Below are positions 59,906-64,000 of a DNA stretch of 64,000 bases, piece by piece. The position numbers and the translations under genes are program-made. Positions within the stretch are counted from its first letter, which is position 1, and every line of letters starts with the position of its first letter. Source of the DNA: Pseudomonadota bacterium (lineage in GTDB: Bacteria; Pseudomonadota; Alphaproteobacteria; Rhizobiales; Methylopilaceae); assembly GCA_023388965.1 (NCBI GenBank), contig JAEWFF010000056.1, forward strand, positions 62,001 through 126,000, written 5' to 3'. The notes beneath the pieces were generated by a model, which worked only from the letters and a program-made list of their open reading frames with translations, had not been told where the DNA came from and searched no databases.

Positions 59906-61543
59906 ATGGCCGATTACTATCCAGTATTGACGCGAGCCATTTCGGCATTGGACCCGAACACGGCGGAAGCCCGCCGGACGGTCTATGAGCGCGCGCGTCA
60001 GGCCATCGTCAAACAGCTTCGCAGCTACGACCCGCCGCTGGCGGAAGCCGAAATCACCAAGGAGAGGCTCGGGCTCGAAGAGGCGGTGCGCCGGATCGAA
60101 TCCGAACATCGCGCCGGCCAGCAGCAGCAAACGCAGCCGCCGCCGGCCGCGCCGGAGCGGCCTGCCGCCTCGCCCGCCGCCGAGCGGGGCGCTGCCGAAC
60201 GAGCCGCTGTCGAACGGTCTGCCGCCGAGCGGCCTGCACAATCGCCCCAGCTGCCGGCCGCAGGCCCTGCATCGCCGCGCCCGGTTGCTGCTGAACGGGC
60301 ACCGGGCCAGTCATCCGGCCAGCCAGTCGGGGCGGGCCCGTCTTCCGCGCCGCCGGCGCCTCCGCGCCCGGCCACCACCTCGGTCGCGGGCGATGGCCTG
60401 GTCAAAGTCCATGCCGCCGCCGCCGCCGCCGCCTCGCTCGGCGCGGCCACCGCAAGCGCCCGCGCCAGCGCGCTGACGACGCGCGCGGCCTTCGAGCCCG
60501 CCTCCCAGCGCGGCGCGCCGCAGCGCACCGAACCGAATTTCGAGCGTCCCCGCGTGCCGGGCCCGCTCCCGGAAGCCCGCCCGCCGGCAATGGAGAGCAC
60601 CTTCGCCCAGCGCGAGATCGCGCCGCCCGGCGAGGACGATCGCGACGATGGGCAGAGCGAGGCCCCGCGCGCGGCCCGCATGGTGGGCCTGATCGCCATC
60701 ATCGCCCTTATCGGGCTTGGCGTCGGCACCTATCTCGCCCGCGATCAGATTGCCGGTTTCTTCGGCGACGAGGCGGTCGAAATCGCCGAGCCGGCGGATA
60801 GCAGCCCGAAAGTGGACGATCGTGTCGGTACGGGCGATGCCGTGCCCGGCGACGATGCTGCGGTCGAGACGCCGCCCGCAACCAGCGCGGAGCCCGCGCC
60901 CGAAACCGCCGCCGAGCAGCCGGCCTCTCCCGCCACGCCGTCGGATGCGGGCGCGCTCGTATCGCAGCGCGCGACGCTCTATGACGAAGCGCCCGACGCA
61001 CAGAGCGGCGCGGCGGCAACGACGGGTTCCATCAACTGGCGCACGGAGCCGGTGCCGAGCAATCCGTCCGAAGTGCAGCTCGTCGGCGATATCTCGATCC
61101 CCGAGCGCGGCATGCGGGCCATGCTGACCATGACGCGCAATCTCGACGAGACGCTGCCGGCCAGCCACCTCATCGAGATCGTATTTACGCTGCCGGACGA
61201 TTTCGTGAACGGCGGCGTCGGCAATGTGCCGGGCATCCTGTTCAAGCAGACCGAGGCCGATGGCGGCTCGGCGCTCAAGGGCATGTCGGCCAAGGTGACG
61301 AAAAACATCTTCCTGATCGGCCTGGAAAAGACGCCGGCCGACCACGAGCAGAACATGCAGGCCATCCGCTCGCGCGGCTGGATCGACCTTCCGATCCTTT
61401 ACGAGAACGGCCGCCGCGCTGTGCTGACGATCGAGAAGGGCACGCCGGGCGAGCGCGCCTTTGCTGCCGCCTTCAACGCATGGGACGGCGCATTGCCGCC
61501 GCAGACGCCCGCTCCGGAAGCGAGCGCCCCCGCGACGCCGTAA
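59906..61543 (+). CDS. large orphan membrane protein with Ala/Pro-rich linker
   Basis: 545 residues. N-terminal soluble helical domain (1-65, MADYYPVLTRAISALDPNTA, then VYERARQAIVKQLR) of a type found in rhizobial orphans downstream of purA. A long low-complexity Ala/Pro/Arg region (about 70-250), one membrane span (about 260-277, GLIAIIALIGLGVGTYLA), an acidic Pro/Glu stretch, and a conserved-looking C-terminal domain (about 370-530, VQLVGDISIPERGMRAMLTM; IFLIGLEKTPADHEQN) follow. No known enzyme motif. The domain order suggests cytoplasmic N and periplasmic C termini. Confidence 0.82.
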   Translation: MADYYPVLTRAISALDPNTAEARRTVYERARQAIVKQLRSYDPPLAEAEITKERLGLEEAVRRIESEHRAGQQQQTQPPPAAPERPAASPAAERGAAERAAVERSAAERPAQSPQLPAAGPASPRPVAAERAPGQSSGQPVGAGPSSAPPAPPRPATTSVAGDGLVKVHAAAAAAASLGAATASARASALTTRAAFEPASQRGAPQRTEPNFERPRVPGPLPEARPPAMESTFAQREIAPPGEDDRDDGQSEAPRAARMVGLIAIIALIGLGVGTYLARDQIAGFFGDEAVEIAEPADSSPKVDDRVGTGDAVPGDDAAVETPPATSAEPAPETAAEQPASPATPSDAGALVSQRATLYDEAPDAQSGAAATTGSINWRTEPVPSNPSEVQLVGDISIPERGMRAMLTMTRNLDETLPASHLIEIVFTLPDDFVNGGVGNVPGILFKQTEADGGSALKGMSAKVTKNIFLIGLEKTPADHEQNMQAIRSRGWIDLPILYENGRRAVLTIEKGTPGERAFAAAFNAWDGALPPQTPAPEASAPATP

Positions 61544-61555
61544 TTACGGTAAGTT

Positions 61556-62443
61556 TCAGGCCGCGCCGGCCTCGACGGCGGCGATGTTCTCGCGCACGGC
61601 CTTCTGCACCTTTTCGAAGGCGCGCACCTCGATCTGCCGCACGCGTTCGCGCGAGACGCCGAATTCTTCCGACAGGGCTTCGAGCGTGATCGGCTCTTCG
61701 GAGAGCTTGCGCGCCTCGAAAATGCGCCGTTCGCGGTCGTTCAGCACGGTCATGGCGCGCTTCAGGGCCTCGCGGCGATTGTCGAGTTCCTCGGACTCGG
61801 CGAGGATGGTTTCCTGGCTGACGGAATCGTCGACCAGCCAGTCCTGCCATTCCGACGAATCCGCCTCGTCGCCGCGTAGCGGCGTGTTCAGAGACGCATC
61901 GCCCGACAGGCGCCGGTTCATCGATATGACGTCTTCCTCGGGCACGCCGAGCTTCTTGGCGATCTGCTGCACCTGATCGGGCCGCAGGTCGCCGTCCTCG
62001 AGCGCCGAAATCTGGCTCTTGGCCTTGCGCAGGTTGAAGAACAATTTCTTCTGGTTGGCGGTGGTGCCCATTTTCACCAGCGACCACGAGCGCAGGATGT
62101 ATTCCTGGATCGCGGCGCGGATCCACCACATCGCATAGGTCGCGAGGCGGAAGCCCTTGTCGGGCTCGAACCTTTTCACGGCCTGCATGAGGCCGACATT
62201 GCCTTCAGAAATGACTTCGCCGATGGGCAGGCCATAGCCGCGGTAGCCCATCGCGATCTTGGCGACGAGCCGCAGATGGCTGGTGACGAGCTTGTGCGCG
62301 GCGTCCGGATCGCCGTGTTCGCGCCACCGCTTGGCGAGCATGAACTCCTCGTTCGGCTCCAGCATCGGAAAACGCCGAATCTCGCTGAGGTAGTGGCTGA
62401 GGCCGGTATCGGCCGATATGACTGGAAGCGCCGCACGCGCCAT
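61556..62443 (-). CDS. rpoH: RNA polymerase heat-shock sigma factor sigma-32
   Basis: 295-residue sigma factor. Region 2 includes GYGLPIGEVISEGNVGLMQA and RLATYAMWWIRAAIQEYIL, given in pieces; the RpoH box is QKKLFFNLRKAKS; region 4 helix-turn-helix is LSEEFGVSRERVRQIEVRAF. Start MARAALPVISADTGLSHYL at 62443. Many alphaproteobacteria carry two rpoH genes; others may exist outside this window. FtsH, its usual protease, is encoded in the same window. Confidence 0.96.
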   Translation of the reverse strand: MARAALPVISADTGLSHYLSEIRRFPMLEPNEEFMLAKRWREHGDPDAAHKLVTSHLRLVAKIAMGYRGYGLPIGEVISEGNVGLMQAVKRFEPDKGFRLATYAMWWIRAAIQEYILRSWSLVKMGTTANQKKLFFNLRKAKSQISALEDGDLRPDQVQQIAKKLGVPEEDVISMNRRLSGDASLNTPLRGDEADSSEWQDWLVDDSVSQETILAESEELDNRREALKRAMTVLNDRERRIFEARKLSEEPITLEALSEEFGVSRERVRQIEVRAFEKVQKAVRENIAAVEAGAA

Positions 62444-62598
62444 GTTTCTAACCTTCCCCGTCGGCCCCCCGAAGCGGAGCCGCAACTGGCCGCGAAAAAT
62501 TTCGCCGGCCATCTCCGACTATATAGGCACGGTTCAATGTGACGATAAGGGGGCATGCCCGTCACAGGGGCGTGAGAGCATGTCGGGGCAGCCCGCAA

Positions 62599-63612
62599 TC
62601 AGGCGTCGGGCCCGGCCTGCAGGTTTTCGACGAGGGCGGCGAGCTCTTCCGGTAACTCGCTGTCGAAGCTCATCAATTCGCCCGTGCCGGGATGGCGGAA
62701 GGCGAGATGGCAGGCATGGAGCGCCTGGCGGTCGAGCGCACTGAGGGCTTCGCGCGCACCTTCCGAGAGCCGAGCGGCCTTGGTCTTGTAGCCCGTGCCG
62801 TAAAGCGGATCGCCGAGAACCGGATGGCCGATATGGGCCAGGTGAACGCGGATCTGGTGGGTGCGCCCGGTTTCGAGCGTGCATGTGACAAGGCTGGCGA
62901 CCGGCTTGTCTGCGGGGCCGTAGGTTTCGAGCAATTCCCAATGCGTCACCGCCTCGCGGCCCTTGCCGGGGCGGGAAACGTGCATCTTCTCCCGGTTGCG
63001 CGGATCGCGATCAATAGGCGCCTCGACCCGGCCGCGCGGCCGGTTGGGCACGCCCCAGACAAGGGCGAGATAAGCGCGCTCCAGATCGCCCGTGCGGCCG
63101 TGATCGGCGAACTGGGCGGCGAGATCGCGATGGGCGCGGTCGGTCTTGGCGGCGACGAGAAGGCCCGAAGTGTCCTTGTCGAGCCGGTGGACGATGCCCG
63201 GCCGCTCGACCCCGCCAATCCCCGACAGCGAGCCCTTGCAATGATGGAGGAGGGCGTTGACGAGCGTGCCCGTCCAGTTGCCCGCGCCGGGATGGACGAC
63301 GAGGCCGGACGGCTTGTCGATGACGACCAGCTCCGAATCCTCAAAGACGATATCGAGCGGAATGTTCTCCGGCTCGGGCTCGGCGGCCACCGGCGGCGGG
63401 ATTTCCACCTCGACCGCCTCATCCCCCGCGATCTTGAAACTGGGATTGTCGGCCACCATTCCGCCAAGGCTTACCTTGCCCGCTTTCACCAGCGCCTGTA
63501 TCCGGGTGCGCGACAGGCTCGGCAGGAGCGTGGCCAGAGCGCGGTCCAGCCGCTCGCCGCCGAGCTCGGCCGGAATGGTGATGCTGAGAACTTCAGGGGC
63601 AGGATCGTTCAT
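62599..63612 (-). CDS. rluD: 23S rRNA pseudouridine synthase, RluD/RluA family
   Basis: 337 residues. N-terminal S4 RNA-binding domain (about 18-70, ERLDRALATLLPSLSRTRIQ), then the catalytic domain with HRLDKDTSGL and catalytic D145, and ETGRTHQIRVHLAHIGHPVLGDPLYG given by its parts TGRTHQIRVHLAHIGHP and LGDPLYG. Likely modifies helix 69 of 23S rRNA as RluD does. Divergent from the DUF6476 gene with no gap. Confidence 0.93.
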   Translation of the reverse strand: MNDPAPEVLSITIPAELGGERLDRALATLLPSLSRTRIQALVKAGKVSLGGMVADNPSFKIAGDEAVEVEIPPPVAAEPEPENIPLDIVFEDSELVVIDKPSGLVVHPGAGNWTGTLVNALLHHCKGSLSGIGGVERPGIVHRLDKDTSGLLVAAKTDRAHRDLAAQFADHGRTGDLERAYLALVWGVPNRPRGRVEAPIDRDPRNREKMHVSRPGKGREAVTHWELLETYGPADKPVASLVTCTLETGRTHQIRVHLAHIGHPVLGDPLYGTGYKTKAARLSEGAREALSALDRQALHACHLAFRHPGTGELMSFDSELPEELAALVENLQAGPDA

Positions 63613-63969
63613 ATGGCAAGAAAAGCCGTTGAGATTGACGAGGAAGAGCTAAGCCCGGCGCAGGAAAAGGTGGTCCGGCGCATGCGGATGCTGGTCGGAA
63701 TCTCGACCGGCATCATGGCGCTCGGGTTTCTGCTCGTCATGTCGGTGATCGTATGGCGTGTCGTCAAGCAGGAGGCACCGGCCGCCGGCGGCGAAAGCGA
63801 GATCGCAAGCGTGCTTCCGATCGGCAAGGGGCAGCGCATCACTTCGACGACCTCGGACGGCCAGCGCCTGTTCGTCACCGTCGAGGCCGAGGACGGCCGC
63901 CAGTCCATCCTCGTCTTCGAAGCCGCCTCACTGGCCTATCGCGGAAAGATCGAGGGGCTGGCGCCGTGA
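63613..63969 (+). CDS. DUF6476-like small membrane protein
   Basis: 118 residues with one TM span (about 29-52, ISTGIMALGFLLVMSVIVWRV). A charged N terminus (VEIDEEELSPAQEKVVRRMRML) and a C-terminal domain (LFVTVEAEDGRQSILVFE) match the small proteins encoded next to rluD in alphaproteobacteria. Function unknown. A possible next gene begins in a GTGA overlap at 63966 but is cut off by the window end. Confidence 0.78.
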   Translation: MARKAVEIDEEELSPAQEKVVRRMRMLVGISTGIMALGFLLVMSVIVWRVVKQEAPAAGGESEIASVLPIGKGQRITSTTSDGQRLFVTVEAEDGRQSILVFEAASLAYRGKIEGLAP

Positions 63970-64000
63970 TTCTTGAGGGACGGCGCCGTCGATCCGGTCG

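Overview
The window is high-GC, gene-dense chromosomal DNA from an alphaproteobacterium, most likely of the order Hyphomicrobiales (Rhizobiales). The evidence is gene order (dnaX-ybaB-recR; def-fmt-truA facing dapD-dapE; tkt-gap-pgk-fba; DUF4164-zapA-6S RNA-5-FTHF cyclo-ligase; tolQRAB...pal-cpoB; serC-serA with a serC-type leader), alphaproteobacterial families (DUF1236, DUF2852, DUF2214, WHG-type TetR, DUF6476) and CtrA-like TTAA-N7-TTAA boxes. Genus cannot be told from the sequence alone. No tRNA, rRNA, CRISPR array, prophage or insertion sequence was seen.

Layout. 0-5.3 kb: end of dnaX, ybaB, recR, an exported DUF1236 protein, an AmpG-type permease and a HIT protein. 5.3-5.9 kb: intergenic palindromic repeats. 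5.9-12.5 kb: rmuC with a DUF4258/DUF2283 pair, then def-fmt-truA convergent with dapD-dapE; dapE carries an unusual acidic tail of about 200 residues. 12.7-18.1 kb: an accessory stretch of small orphan genes, an L,D-transpeptidase, a cold-shock protein, DUF2214 and VOC proteins, including three related small proteins sharing a GDxV...LLPE...QYR...ER domain. 18.5-21.4 kb: a TRAP transporter. 21.5-26.8 kb: fba, pgk, gap and tkt on the minus strand. 27.1-30.0 kb: DUF4164, zapA, 6S RNA, 5-FTHF cyclo-ligase, a low-GC orphan and a YmdB-like phosphoesterase. 30.2-34.2 kb: yebC, ruvCAB, ybgC. 34.2-37.8 kb: a membrane protein, a trypsin-like protease, a TetR regulator, DUF2852 and an LssY_C protein. 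37.9-43.6 kb: tolQRAB-mug-pal-cpoB. 43.6-47.3 kb: opgG-opgH for periplasmic glucans. 47.6-53.1 kb: tilS, ftsH, glmM and an outer-membrane beta-barrel protein. 53.3-56.1 kb: serC-serA. 56.3-64 kb: an Hsp70-like protein, an EamA permease, purA, a large membrane-anchored orphan, rpoH, rluD and a DUF6476 protein.

How the parts fit. Most genes are housekeeping: replication and recombination, start-methionine processing, lysine/DAP and serine synthesis, central carbon flow, envelope integrity and heat-shock control. Many junctions are ATGA, GTGA or TGATG overlaps, indicating translational coupling.

Most interesting observations. (1) A 62-63 bp two-hairpin cassette lies in the apical loop of two different intergenic repeat families (1580-1641 and 56178-56240). 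Related copies without the cassette occur at 5552-5583 and 35596-35629. Its stems differ in sequence but remain perfectly paired. (2) The three related small proteins, one with a histone-H1-like Lys/Ala tail. (3) An AT-rich membrane-protein gene fitted between two coupled operon genes. (4) Two perfect CtrA-like boxes upstream of the outer-membrane protein gene and one upstream of ruvC. (5) A perfect 9-3-9 operator-like palindrome between a TetR gene and DUF2852. (6) The acidic tail on DapE.
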